From positions 1-57,562 of the forward strand of contig CAYRBJ010000010.1 of NCBI GenBank assembly GCA_964422615.1: DNA of 57,562 nt, read 5' to 3'. The stretch comes from DATLWN01 sp964422615 (GTDB lineage: Bacteria; Pseudomonadota; Zetaproteobacteria; Mariprofundales; Mariprofundaceae). A model generated the notes under the pieces. It ran no database searches and was not told where the DNA came from. It saw nothing but the letters and a program-made list of their open reading frames with translations. Both the position numbers and the translations under genes were made by a program. Numbering within the stretch: the first letter of the stretch is position 1; each line of letters begins with the position of its first letter. Positions 1 through 8,247 of this stretch are shown here, piece after piece.

Positions 1-98
1 AAAGCGGATGCGAACAGCGCCCCCCAAATCACGAACCAGCCGGCGTAATTGCCAAAATCCTTGAACCAGTTTCTGGATTCAGCCTTCATCTGATCCAT
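1..98 (-). CDS. Truncated membrane protein, N-terminus only
   Basis: An ATG at 98-96 opens a frame that runs off the left edge; 32 full residues are visible. They are a charged N-terminal segment (MDQMKAESRNWFKDFGNYAG) followed by a hydrophobic stretch (WFVIWGALFASA) that looks like the start of a transmembrane helix. A G-rich stretch (GGGGGG) 2-7 bases upstream may serve for ribosome binding, and a good sigma-70 promoter lies about 30 bases further up. I do not recognise the family; a small inner-membrane protein is the most that can be said. Confidence 0.5.
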   Translation of the reverse strand, partial: MDQMKAESRNWFKDFGNYAGWFVIWGALFASA

Positions 99-128
99 CG
101 CCCCCCAATCGCGGCGGAGTTTGACCCT

Positions 129-156
129 ATTATAGATGGTTATCCGGGAACGTTAA
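129..156 (-). promoter_or_regulatory. Sigma-70 promoter for the truncated membrane gene
   Basis: Read on the minus strand: TTAACG (156-151), a 16-base spacer, then a perfect TATAAT (134-129). Transcription would start near 122, giving a leader of about 25 bases before the ATG at 98. Confidence 0.55.
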
Positions 157-209
157 CGGTCAAAGCGCCGTCCGGCAGCACTGTTGATCCTGGCTGGCGT
201 GGGCTGGCT

Positions 210-223
210 CCACGTTGACGTGG
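210..223. repeat. Short perfect inverted repeat after arsR
   Basis: CCACGT-TG-ACGTGG is a 6-bp perfect dyad about 35 bases beyond the arsR stop. A second imperfect dyad, TGAGGCGG-TT-CCGTCTCA (243-260), covers the arsR stop codon itself. Neither has a T-tract, so they may be weak mRNA 3'-end hairpins or a protein-binding dyad. Apart from these and the promoter at 129-156, I see nothing else between 99 and 257. Confidence 0.35.
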
Positions 224-257
224 CTGTCTGTATGCCGATCTGTGAGGCGGTTCCGTC

Positions 258-581
258 TCAGTTGCAGGTTTTAGTCACGGCCGCGAGGTGTTCGGCATCG
301 GCCCGCTGGATATCATCGGCATGTTCGCGGACCAAGGGAGCCAGGATCCGGGCCATATTGCCGCTTAGGCGGTAGTGGATCCATTTGCCTTCCCGACGGG
401 TGTCGACAAGTCCGGCGTGGCGCAGCACGGCCAGATGCCGGGATACCGTGCTCTGGGGCAGATGCGTCGCTTCGGTGAGATGACAGACGCAAAGCTCTTC
501 TTTCAGCGACAACAGATGAAACAGCCGCAGGCGCACGGGGTCCCCAAGAGCCTTGAAGGCGTCCGCAGCTGTCACCGGCAA
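258..581 (-). CDS. ArsR-family metalloregulator
   Basis: A 107-residue winged-helix repressor. A helix-turn-helix (QSTVSRHLAVLRHAGLV, roughly residues 43-59) is followed by a beta-wing (REGKWIHYRL). ELCVCHL at 29-35 matches the ArsR metal-binding helix ELCVCDL, placing Cys31 and Cys33 where As/Sb-type ArsR proteins bind metalloid; the third family cysteine is absent and a Cys sits near the C-terminus (106). The start is TTG at 581, directly abutting the TAG of the cytochrome gene, so the two are probably translated together. A GTG at 575 is an alternative start. No arsenic resistance gene (arsB, arsC, acr3) is nearby, so the inducer is not evident; it may regulate the upstream b-type cytochrome. 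Confidence 0.85.
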   Translation of the reverse strand: MPVTAADAFKALGDPVRLRLFHLLSLKEELCVCHLTEATHLPQSTVSRHLAVLRHAGLVDTRREGKWIHYRLSGNMARILAPLVREHADDIQRADAEHLAAVTKTCN

Positions 582-1172
582 CTAGTCCCTGGCGAGCGGC
601 GAGATGCGCGGCAGCAGGTTGTGGCCCTTGATCCTGTGCAGCGCCACCATGCCGACATGGCCGATCAGGTAGGCCCAGACCAGGTTGCCGCCGGTGCCAT
701 GGATCTCCGCTAAGGCATGCACGAACGGGCTCATATGGCCGGTCAGCTCTTCCATGCCGAAGAAGATCACGGTGCCGGTGCTGGCCATGCCCAGCACCAA
801 GAGCAGACCCAGGCCGTGCACGGTGCCGGCTATCGCACTTTCCTCGGCCGTTTCGTGCAGCTTGCCGCTCAGCCAGCCAGGGATCTCCCTGATCTCGTCG
901 ATGATGGCCCTGCGTCCGTCGGCGGACAGGTACGGGAATAGCCGCGCGAATCCCCCCTTGGCGGTACCCAGCGCGCTCCACAGGATATGCAGCACGACGA
1001 TGGCGCATGCCGCCAGCCCGACCCACTCATGGACCTCGAAGAAGAGGATCTCGCTGCCGGTGCGTACATGCCCCAGCTTTGGCCGGCGCATGAAAAGTTC
1101 GGTCAATAGCTGCAGCGGTATGGCCAGGGCCAGCCCCGTGTGCAGCCAGCGCGTCGGACGATCATATCCCAC
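582..1172 (-). CDS. Cytochrome b561-type membrane protein
   Basis: A 196-residue integral membrane protein of the Ni,Fe-hydrogenase b-subunit/cytochrome b561 superfamily. Four hydrophobic segments carry histidines suited to two b haems: RWLHTG near the N-terminus, EVHEWVG and VVLHIL in helix 2, TVHGLG in helix 3 and LIGHVGMVALHRIKGH in helix 4. Such proteins pass electrons between the quinone pool and a partner. The frame is open into argG, but GTG at 1172 preceded by TAGGAG fits and lies 11 bases after the argG stop. The gene ends exactly where arsR begins. The partner dehydrogenase is not in the window. Confidence 0.75.
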   Translation of the reverse strand: MGYDRPTRWLHTGLALAIPLQLLTELFMRRPKLGHVRTGSEILFFEVHEWVGLAACAIVVLHILWSALGTAKGGFARLFPYLSADGRRAIIDEIREIPGWLSGKLHETAEESAIAGTVHGLGLLLVLGMASTGTVIFFGMEELTGHMSPFVHALAEIHGTGGNLVWAYLIGHVGMVALHRIKGHNLLPRISPLARD

Positions 1173-1183
1173 GATATTTTCTC

Positions 1184-2410
1184 CTATTTGTCGGCCTGCT
1201 TGCCGGCGATGGCCGCCAGACGCAGACGCAGGGCATTGAGCTTGATGAAGCCCTCGGCATCGTGCTGGTCGTAGGCGCCGGCATCGTCCTCGAAGGTGCA
1301 CAGGCGCTCGGAGAACAGCGAGTAGTCCGATTTGCGTCCGACCACGATGACATTGCCCTTGTACAGCTTCAGGCGCACGGTGCCGTTCACCATCGCCTGG
1401 GATGCATCGATCATCGCCTGCAGCATGTACCGCTCGGGGGCGAACCAGTAGCCGTTATAGATCAGGCTGGCGTAGCGCGGCATCAGCTCGTCTTTCAGAT
1501 GGGCTACCTCACGATCCAGCGTGATCGACTCTATCGCCCGGTGTGCGCGCAGCATGATGGTGCCGCCGGGGGTTTCGTAGCAGCCACGTGATTTCATGCC
1601 CACGTAGCGGTTCTCGACGATGTCGATACGGCCGATACCATGCCTGCCTCCCACGCGGTTCAGTTCACTCAGCACCGCGGCCGGGCTCATTGGCTCGCCG
1701 TTGATGGCCGTGATGTCGCCACCCTGGTAGTCCAGCTCGAGATATTCGGGGGTGTCCGGTGCGGCTTCGGGGGAGGCAGTCCAGCGCCACATGGCCTCCT
1801 CGGGTTCGTGCCAAGGATCCTCGAGCAGGCCCCCTTCGTAGGAGATGTGCAGCAGGTTCGCGTCCATCGAGTACGGGGACTTCTGGCCGCGCTTGCGCTC
1901 GACGGGGATATTGTGCCTCTCGGCATAGGCGAGCATCTGCTCGCGCGAGTTCAGGTCCCACTCACGCCACGGGGCGATGACCGTGATGTCCGGCTTCAGG
2001 CCATAGGCACCGAGCTCGAAGCGTACCTGATCGTTGCCCTTGCCGGTGGCGCCGTGGGCGATGGCGCCGGCGCCCTCGGCCTCGGCGATCTCCACCATGC
2101 GCTTGGCGATCAGCGGGCGTGCGATGGAGGTACCGAGCAGGTATTCGCCCTCGTAGATGGCGTTGGCGCGGAACATCGGAAACACATAGTCACGTACAAA
2201 GGTCTCGGTCAGGTCCTCGATGTGGATGGCCACGGCGCCGCAGGCCTCGGCCTTGGCGCGCGCGGCTTCGACCTCCTCACCCTGGCCGATGTCGGCGGTG
2301 AAGGTGACGACCTGGCAGTCGTATTCGTCCTGCAACCATTTGAGGATGATTGAGGTATCCAGTCCCCCGGAATAGGCGAGTACGACCTTGCTGACCTGTT
2401 GTTTAGCCAT
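1184..2410 (-). CDS. argG: Argininosuccinate synthase
   Basis: Joins citrulline and aspartate with ATP to make argininosuccinate, the penultimate step of arginine synthesis. The 408-residue protein has the N-type ATP pyrophosphatase P-loop AYSGGLDTS (12-20), the family segment HGATGKGNDQVRFE, and a standard length. A TTG two codons upstream is in frame, but ATG at 2410 has GAGGGG about 7 bases upstream and gives the usual N-terminus. It follows argD and argF on the same strand, with a 69-base gap after argF that holds its own promoter candidate. Confidence 0.96.
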   Translation of the reverse strand: MAKQQVSKVVLAYSGGLDTSIILKWLQDEYDCQVVTFTADIGQGEEVEAARAKAEACGAVAIHIEDLTETFVRDYVFPMFRANAIYEGEYLLGTSIARPLIAKRMVEIAEAEGAGAIAHGATGKGNDQVRFELGAYGLKPDITVIAPWREWDLNSREQMLAYAERHNIPVERKRGQKSPYSMDANLLHISYEGGLLEDPWHEPEEAMWRWTASPEAAPDTPEYLELDYQGGDITAINGEPMSPAAVLSELNRVGGRHGIGRIDIVENRYVGMKSRGCYETPGGTIMLRAHRAIESITLDREVAHLKDELMPRYASLIYNGYWFAPERYMLQAMIDASQAMVNGTVRLKLYKGNVIVVGRKSDYSLFSERLCTFEDDAGAYDQHDAEGFIKLNALRLRLAAIAGKQADK

Positions 2411-2423
2411 CTTCAACCCCTCA

Positions 2424-2474
2424 GGCTCGCTCCCGAGCCGGGCCGCAGTGTAAGCCGATCTTCCGGCAAGACAA
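2424..2474 (-). promoter_or_regulatory. Candidate argG promoter and leader hairpin
   Basis: Minus strand: TTGTCT (2474-2469), 16 bases, TACACT (2452-2447), predicting a start near 2440. The transcript would then begin with a 6-bp hairpin GGCTCG-GGAG-CGAGCC (2439-2424), followed by the Shine-Dalgarno. This would let argG be made apart from argD-argF. There is no T-tract, so it is not a terminator. Confidence 0.4.
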
Positions 2475-2479
2475 CGCCC

Positions 2480-3388
2480 TTACCTTGCGAGCAGGAACTC
2501 CATCAGCGCCTTCTGCACGTGCAGGCGGTTCTCGGCCTCGTCCCAGATCACCGACTGCGGGCCGTCGATGACATCGGCTGTGACCTCCTCGCCGCGATGG
2601 GCCGGCAGGCAGTGCATGAACAAGGCATCGGCATGCGCCTCGGCCATCAGGTTCGCATCCACCGCGAAGCCGGCAAAGGCCTGCTCGCGCTCAGCCTGCT
2701 CGGCCTCCTGGCCCATCGAGGCCCATACATCGGTGGTCACGAGATCGGCGCCGGCGGCTGCTTCAAACGGTTGCTCGGACAATTGGATGTTGGCCCCGCG
2801 GGCACGGGCGGCAGCCAGCAGCCCCTCGTCCGGCATGTAGCCGGCCGGACAAGCCAGGTTCAGGTGATAGCCAAAGCTCACGGCACCGTTGATCCATGAA
2901 TGGGCCATGTTGTTGCCGTCGCCGATCCAGGCCACGGTACATCCGGCGATATCGCCGCGCTGCTCGGTATAGGTGAACACGTCGGCCAGGATTTGGCACG
3001 GATGCGTCGAATCGGTCAGGGCGTTGATGACCGGTACCGACGAGTATTCGGCGAAGCGCTGCAGCACGTCGTGGCCGAAGGTGCGGATCATGATCAGATC
3101 GACCATGCGCGACAGCACGCGAGCCGAGTCCTCGATCGGTTCGCCGCGACCGAGTTGCGTAGCACCCGAATGCAGGAACAACGCATGGCCGCCAAGCTGG
3201 AACATGCCAACCTCAAAGGATACACGGGTGCGTGTGCTGGCCTTGTCGAAGATCATGCCCAGCGTCTTGCCTTCCAGTGTGCGATGCGCAACACCCTGCT
3301 TCTGCATGCGTTTGAGTTCAGCGGCGCGGGCGAGCAAGGCGTGCGCCTCGTCTGTCGTGATGTCGAGCAGGGTCAAAAAGTTTCTCAC
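2480..3388 (-). CDS. argF: Ornithine carbamoyltransferase
   Basis: Makes citrulline from ornithine and carbamoyl phosphate. The 302-residue protein carries the carbamoyl-phosphate motif STRTR (51-55) and the catalytic HCLPAHRG segment (about 259-266), both diagnostic of OTCases. GTG at 3388 is chosen because AAAGGA lies just upstream and the N-terminus (RNFLTLLDI) matches the family. It begins 10 bases after argD, as part of argD-argF-argG. Confidence 0.96.
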   Translation of the reverse strand: MRNFLTLLDITTDEAHALLARAAELKRMQKQGVAHRTLEGKTLGMIFDKASTRTRVSFEVGMFQLGGHALFLHSGATQLGRGEPIEDSARVLSRMVDLIMIRTFGHDVLQRFAEYSSVPVINALTDSTHPCQILADVFTYTEQRGDIAGCTVAWIGDGNNMAHSWINGAVSFGYHLNLACPAGYMPDEGLLAAARARGANIQLSEQPFEAAAGADLVTTDVWASMGQEAEQAEREQAFAGFAVDANLMAEAHADALFMHCLPAHRGEEVTADVIDGPQSVIWDEAENRLHVQKALMEFLLAR

Positions 3389-3398
3389 GGCGTGTCCT

Positions 3399-4556
3399 TT
3401 ACGGCAGGCAGCGGTCCACGATGGCCAGCGCCTCGTCGATCTCGTCCGCCGATACGTTCAGCGGCGGCAGGAAACGCATGACCTTGGGTCCAGCCAGAAG
3501 CAAAAGCAAGCCCGCGTCCCGGCAGGCGATGATGAAGGGCGCGGCCTCGCGATCGAGTTCAAGGCCGGCGATCAGCCCCAGCCCGCGCACGGCATGCACC
3601 GCGGCATGCTTCTCGGCGATGTCGTTCAGTCCCGCGAGCAGGCGTTCGCCCTGGACGCGGGCGCCCTCGACCAGGTGTTCGTGCTCGACGGTATCGATCA
3701 CGGCCATGGCCGCCGCACAGGCCAGTGGATTGCCGCCAAAGGTTGTGCCGTGGCTGCCCGGGGTGAAGGCGGCGGCGACGGTTTCCTTGGCCAGCATGGC
3801 GCCGATGGGGAATCCGCCGCCCAGACCCTTGGCCAAGGATAGGATGTCCGGCAGCGCCGCCTCATGTTGGAAGGCGAACATGGTACCGGTTCGTCCAATG
3901 CCGGTCTGGACCTCGTCGAGGATCATCAGCACGCCCTCGGTGTCGCAAAGCTCGCGTACGGCTGCGATATAACCTGTCTCGGGCATGTTGACGCCGCCCT
4001 CGCCCTGAATCGGCTCGAGCATGATGGCCGCAGTATCCTCGTCGATGGCGGCCTCCAGCGTCTCGATATCACCGTACGGTATGTGCAGAAAGCCTGGCAT
4101 CAGCGGGTCGAAGCCGATCTTCACCTTGTCCTGGCCGGTGGCGGAAAGCGTGTTCAGCGTCCGTCCGTGGAAGGATTGCTCGGCGGTGATGATGGTGCGC
4201 CTGGGGGAGCCTTGGGCATGCCAGTAGCGGCGGGCCAGCTTGATGGCCGCCTCGTTGGCCTCGGCGCCCGAGTTGCAGAAGAATGCCCGGTCCAGGCCGG
4301 AAAGCCGAGCCAGCGTCTCGGCCAACTGCTCCTGCTGGGGGATGTGGAACAGGTTCGAGCAGTGCACCAGTGTTTCTGCTTGCCGGCAGACGGCGTGTGC
4401 CAGCGCCGGATGGGCATGGCCGAGCGTATTGACGGCGATGCCGGAAATGAAATCAAGGTAACACTTGCCATGGTCATCCCAGACGTGGCTGCCCTTTCCC
4501 TTGACCAGGCGCACCGGGAAGCGGGCATAGGTGTTCATCAGGTACGGGCTGTTCAT
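3399..4556 (-). CDS. argD: Acetylornithine aminotransferase
   Basis: A 385-residue class III PLP aminotransferase converting N-acetylglutamate semialdehyde to N-acetylornithine; it may also serve in lysine synthesis. NSGAEANE (95-102), DEVQTGIGRTG (214-224) and the PLP lysine in LAKGLGGGFP (Lys243) are all present. The ATG at 4556 has no Shine-Dalgarno; a -10-like TACACT lies 7 bases before it. It leads the argD-argF-argG run. Confidence 0.95.
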   Translation of the reverse strand: MNSPYLMNTYARFPVRLVKGKGSHVWDDHGKCYLDFISGIAVNTLGHAHPALAHAVCRQAETLVHCSNLFHIPQQEQLAETLARLSGLDRAFFCNSGAEANEAAIKLARRYWHAQGSPRRTIITAEQSFHGRTLNTLSATGQDKVKIGFDPLMPGFLHIPYGDIETLEAAIDEDTAAIMLEPIQGEGGVNMPETGYIAAVRELCDTEGVLMILDEVQTGIGRTGTMFAFQHEAALPDILSLAKGLGGGFPIGAMLAKETVAAAFTPGSHGTTFGGNPLACAAAMAVIDTVEHEHLVEGARVQGERLLAGLNDIAEKHAAVHAVRGLGLIAGLELDREAAPFIIACRDAGLLLLLAGPKVMRFLPPLNVSADEIDEALAIVDRCLP

Positions 4557-4563
4557 CAGCAGA

Positions 4564-4569
4564 AGTGTA
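4564..4569 (-). promoter_or_regulatory. -10 element, possible leaderless argD start
   Basis: TACACT (4569-4564 on the minus strand) ends exactly 7 bases before the argD ATG, placing transcription start at or next to the start codon. The -35 region is poor. The case rests mainly on the missing Shine-Dalgarno and on the same geometry at other genes in this window. Confidence 0.4.
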
Positions 4570-4610
4570 TGGAATAAGGCGAAAAAAGCACCTGTTCCGG
4601 TTGTCCGCGT

Positions 4611-5504
4611 TCAGCAGCGGCCGTCGGGGCAGACGATCTCCGGCTGCAGCGTGGCATGGCTGATGCCGAGGCCGTGCAGCCTTTCGAGCAGATGCGGCAG
4701 GATGTCGTTCCATTGCTCCATCGATTCGATCTGCACGTGTGCCGACAATGCCACCTGCCCGTTCGGCAATTTCCATACATGCACATGATGGGTGCCGGTG
4801 ACGCCATGCGCGGCGCTCAGGGCGTCCTGCAGTTCGTGCACATGGAAACCCGCCGGCACCGATTCCATGAACTCCAATGTCGTTTCGCGCAGCAGCCGCC
4901 AGCCACCCCACACCAGGATGCCGGCCACCAGGAAGGACAGGATCGGATCAATGGGCATCCAGCCGGTCAGCAGGATGACGGTGCCGGCGACGATGGCGGC
5001 CACCGAGCCCACGGCATCGCCGAGCACATGCCAGAAAGCGGCACGGGTATTCAGATCGTCGTCGCCGTGCAACCAGCGCAGAATAAGCAGATTGATCAAC
5101 AGGCCGACGACGGCGACTACCAGCAGGATGCCTCCCCTGACGGTATGCTGGCTCACAAGCCGCTGGAAGGCCTCCCAGACGATCCAAGCGCTCAACACCC
5201 ACAGCGCCAGGCCGTTGATCTGGGCGGCGAACAGCTTGGCGCGCCCGTAGCCATAACTCATGCGGGTGGTGGCAGGGCGCCGGGCGATGTGGTTGGCTGC
5301 CAGAGCCAGGCCCAGGGCCACGATGTCCGAGGCCATGTGCGCAGCGTCGGCGAGCAACGCCAGCGAGCCGGACACCAGGCCGCCGCCCAGTTCCACCAGG
5401 GCGAATAGCGCCGTCAGCATCACCGCCTTGTTCAGCGGAGCATGATGGTCGTGATGGTGGCCATGATCGTGCCCATGGCCGTGATCGTGACGCGTACTGC
5501 TCAC
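4611..5504 (-). CDS. Zinc-type cation diffusion facilitator
   Basis: A 297-residue inner-membrane metal/proton antiporter of the CDF family, closest in style to CzcD/ZitB. It opens with a His/Asp-rich tail (residues 6-21, nine of them His). Six hydrophobic helices follow, with the metal-site pairs HMASD (His56, Asp60) and HVLGD (His159, Asp163). The HD-HD arrangement is typical of zinc exporters. A C-terminal ferredoxin-like cytoplasmic domain (HVHELQDALSAAHGVTGTHH) completes it. The start is GTG at 5504, overlapping the TGA of the ABC ATPase as GTGA. It exports Zn2+ and possibly Co2+ or Cd2+. Confidence 0.9.
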   Translation of the reverse strand: MSSTRHDHGHGHDHGHHHDHHAPLNKAVMLTALFALVELGGGLVSGSLALLADAAHMASDIVALGLALAANHIARRPATTRMSYGYGRAKLFAAQINGLALWVLSAWIVWEAFQRLVSQHTVRGGILLVVAVVGLLINLLILRWLHGDDDLNTRAAFWHVLGDAVGSVAAIVAGTVILLTGWMPIDPILSFLVAGILVWGGWRLLRETTLEFMESVPAGFHVHELQDALSAAHGVTGTHHVHVWKLPNGQVALSAHVQIESMEQWNDILPHLLERLHGLGISHATLQPEIVCPDGRC

Positions 5505-6298
5505 GGTTGATCCGGCACGGCCTGGTACCAGCCCCCTGATTCCAGAAGGGTCACCGGCGTGTTGTACAGCGCATGGAGATTGGCTGCCGTCAGCGTATCG
5601 CGCTTGGGGCCGTCGGCGAGGATGCGCCCCTGGCTGAGCAGGATCACGCGCCCGATCTCCGGGGGGATCTCATGGATGTGATGGGTGACGAGCACCAGCG
5701 TTTTGCCTGTCTGCATCAGCGAGCGCATCAGGTGCAGGTATTGGAAAGTGGCCGTCAGGTCCAGGCCGCTTGTCGGTTCATCGAGCACCAGTACGCCGGG
5801 TTCGTGGATCAGGGCACGCCCGAGCAGGCATCGTCGTTGCTGCCCGGTGGACATCCGGGCATAGGGAACGTGCTCGAGTGTGGCGATGCCGATCATGTCC
5901 ATCAGTTTGCGCGCGCGCCCCACCTCTTCCTCGCTGTACGACTGGTGGGCATGGATGCCGATGCTGGCATACAGCCCGGACAGGATGACCTCCAGGCCGT
6001 GGGCATCCGGTTCATAGTCGTTCTGCAGGTCCTGCGACACGATGCCCAGATGCCGGCGCAACTCCCGGATGTCCCAGCGATCCTGTCCGAACAGGGCCAT
6101 GCGACTGTGTTCGCGGTGCAAGGGATAGATCTCGCGAGTCAACAGCTTCAGCAGCGTGGATTTGCCTGCCCCGTTCGGACCGAGGATGGCCACGTTCTCG
6201 CCGGCATGCAGGCGCAGGGACAGGTCATCGAACACGCGTGTTTGCTCGCGGTTGGCGGCGATGTGACTCAGTTCGACGATGACGTCTGATCCGGGCAT
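5501..6298 (-). CDS. Stand-alone ABC transporter ATPase
   Basis: A 265-residue single nucleotide-binding domain. Walker A is GPNGAGKST, the signature is an altered MSTGQQRR instead of LSGGQ, Walker B is VLVLDEPTSGLD, and the switch His is in VTHH. No permease or binding protein is adjacent. It is translationally coupled to the zinc exporter (GTGA overlap), so it may serve a metal-related complex whose membrane part lies elsewhere, or act as a soluble ModF/PhrA-like ATPase. ATG at 6298 starts the transcription unit, diverging from trpF. Confidence 0.75.
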   Translation of the reverse strand: MPGSDVIVELSHIAANREQTRVFDDLSLRLHAGENVAILGPNGAGKSTLLKLLTREIYPLHREHSRMALFGQDRWDIRELRRHLGIVSQDLQNDYEPDAHGLEVILSGLYASIGIHAHQSYSEEEVGRARKLMDMIGIATLEHVPYARMSTGQQRRCLLGRALIHEPGVLVLDEPTSGLDLTATFQYLHLMRSLMQTGKTLVLVTHHIHEIPPEIGRVILLSQGRILADGPKRDTLTAANLHALYNTPVTLLESGGWYQAVPDQP

Positions 6299-6367
6299 CG
6301 GCGCACGCTAACGCAGAAATCATGCTGCGAGTAGCGCAGCAAGGCGGCGTTTTGTTAGGGTTGAGCC

Positions 6368-7021
6368 ATGGGAAAGCCCGGTTTGCGGCATCGCACCCGC
6401 ATCAAGGTCTGCGGCATTACCCGCCGCCAGGATGCATTGCAGGCCGCCGAGCTCGGTGCCGATGCCATTGGCTTTGTCTTCTATGACAGATCGCCGCGCT
6501 ATATCACGCCGGAGAAGGCCGCCGCCATCCTGCGGCTACTGCCCCCCTTCGTCAGCGCTGTCGGCCTGTTCGTCAATCCCTCGCAGGACGAGATCGATGC
6601 CGCGCTCAGGCATTGTCCGCTGGACGTGCTGCAACTGCATGGGGACGAAACGCCGGGGTTCTGCGAGGCGCAGAGTCGGCGGGTGATCAAGGCCGTCGCG
6701 GTTTCCGGGCACGAGGACTTGCAGCGGGCGCACCGTTACGATTGCCCGGTGCTGCTCGATGCACGGGCGCCGGAGGGGGTCTACGGCGGCACCGGCGTTC
6801 GCTTCGACTGGAGCCTGCTGGACGGATTCTCGCATGCCTGGCCCCTGATCCTGGCCGGGGGACTCGATGTGGAGAACGTGAAGGGGGCGCTGGCGGTTCG
6901 CCAATGGTTTGCGCTGGATGTATCCTCCGGTGTGGAAGCCTTGCCTGGCGTCAAGGATGAAGGAAAAATGCGCGCCTTTTTTGCTGCCGTGCAGCAGGCG
7001 GAGGAACGGAAGCGGAAGTGA
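6368..7021 (+). CDS. trpF: Phosphoribosylanthranilate isomerase
   Basis: Carries out the Amadori rearrangement of PRA to CdRP in tryptophan synthesis. The 217-residue TIM barrel shows KVCGITRRQDA (catalytic Cys near 15), GADAIGFVFYDRSPRYI, the LDARAPEGVYGGTG loop with catalytic Asp, and phosphate-binding LAGGLDVENV. It heads trpF-trpB-trpA; its TGA overlaps the trpB GTG. The 69-base divergent gap to the ABC gene holds a small hairpin (CTGCG-AGTAG-CGCAG) but no convincing promoter. Confidence 0.94.
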   Translation: MGKPGLRHRTRIKVCGITRRQDALQAAELGADAIGFVFYDRSPRYITPEKAAAILRLLPPFVSAVGLFVNPSQDEIDAALRHCPLDVLQLHGDETPGFCEAQSRRVIKAVAVSGHEDLQRAHRYDCPVLLDARAPEGVYGGTGVRFDWSLLDGFSHAWPLILAGGLDVENVKGALAVRQWFALDVSSGVEALPGVKDEGKMRAFFAAVQQAEERKRK

Positions 7022-8247
7022 GTACAGACGAATCGATGTACGACATGCACCTGGCGCACCTGCCGGAGAACGGACATTTTGGGCGCTTCGGCGGCCGCTT
7101 TGCCGCCGAGACGCTGATGCGTCCGCTGGAAGAACTGGAAGCGGCGTTTTTCGAGGCCTGGCATGATGAGGCTTTCCAGCGCCAGCGTCTTGACCTGCTG
7201 CGTGACTACGTCGGGCGGGCTACACCGCTATACCATGCCGAGCGGCTATCGCAGGAGAACGGCGGCGCCCAGATCTATCTGAAGCGCGAGGATCTGACGC
7301 ATACCGGCGCCCACAAGATCAACAATACCATCGGCCAGGGCCTGCTCGCCCGTCGCATGGGCAAGCAGCGTGTCATCGCCGAGACCGGTGCCGGCCAGCA
7401 CGGCGTGGCCACGGCCACGGTGGCGGCGATGTTCGGCATGGACTGCGACGTATACATGGGCCGCGAGGACATGGAGCGGCAGATGCCCAATGTGTTCCGC
7501 ATGCAGCTGTTGGGCGCACGCGTCATTCCCGTCGATTCGGGTACGGCAACATTGAAGGACGCGCTGAACGAGGCGTTGCGCGACTGGGTGGCCAGCTGCG
7601 AGGACACCTTCTACATCATCGGCACCGTGGCCGGTCCGCATCCGTACCCGCTGATGGTACGGCAGTTTCACGCCGTCATCGGTCAGGAGGCGAGGGCGCA
7701 ATGCCTGCAAAAGACCGGGCGCCTGCCGGATGTGGCGGTGGCCTGCGTCGGCGGCGGTTCCAATGCCATGGGCCTGTTCCATCCATTGCGCGATGATCCG
7801 GTGCGTCTGGTGGCCGTCGAGGCGGCCGGGCACGGTCTGGCGTCCGGCCAGCATGCGGCCTCGCTGGCGGCTGGACGGCCGGGCATCCTGCACGGCAACC
7901 TGACCTATCTGCTGGAGGATGCCGAGGGCCAGATCCAGGGCACGCACAGCATCTCCGCCGGACTCGATTACCCGGGCGTGGGGCCGGAACTGGCGGCCAT
8001 GCTGGAGGAGAAGCGGCTCGAGCTGGATGCTGTCACCGATGCCGAGGCACTGGCCGCCTTCCAGCAGCTGACGCGCAGCGAGGGCATCATCCCGGCGCTG
8101 GAATCCAGCCACGCGCTGGCGGCCGGCCTGCGCATCGCTTCATCCATGCGCCCGGAGCAGACGGTACTGATCAACCTGTCCGGCAGGGGCGACAAGGATA
8201 TGGGCACGGTGATGCGCATCCTGGGCGAGTCCGGAGGCCGGGCATGA
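7018..8247 (+). CDS. trpB: Tryptophan synthase beta chain
   Basis: The PLP-dependent subunit condensing indole and serine. It has 409 residues, with the PLP lysine in AHKINN (Lys100), the carboxylate in AETGAGQHG (Glu122), and the phosphate loop GGGSNAMG. The N-terminus GHFGRFGGRFAAETL is typical TrpB. GTG at 7018 overlaps the trpF stop (GTGA); an ATG six codons later is a minor alternative. It ends in an ATGA overlap with trpA. Confidence 0.96.
   Translation: MSTDESMYDMHLAHLPENGHFGRFGGRFAAETLMRPLEELEAAFFEAWHDEAFQRQRLDLLRDYVGRATPLYHAERLSQENGGAQIYLKREDLTHTGAHKINNTIGQGLLARRMGKQRVIAETGAGQHGVATATVAAMFGMDCDVYMGREDMERQMPNVFRMQLLGARVIPVDSGTATLKDALNEALRDWVASCEDTFYIIGTVAGPHPYPLMVRQFHAVIGQEARAQCLQKTGRLPDVAVACVGGGSNAMGLFHPLRDDPVRLVAVEAAGHGLASGQHAASLAAGRPGILHGNLTYLLEDAEGQIQGTHSISAGLDYPGVGPELAAMLEEKRLELDAVTDAEALAAFQQLTRSEGIIPALESSHALAAGLRIASSMRPEQTVLINLSGRGDKDMGTVMRILGESGGRA

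Noticed and set aside
6325..6339. Hairpin CTGCG-AGTAG-CGCAG between the ABC gene and trpF as a trp attenuator or terminator
   Set aside because: The stem is five base pairs with no T-run and no Trp-codon leader; it is too weak to call.
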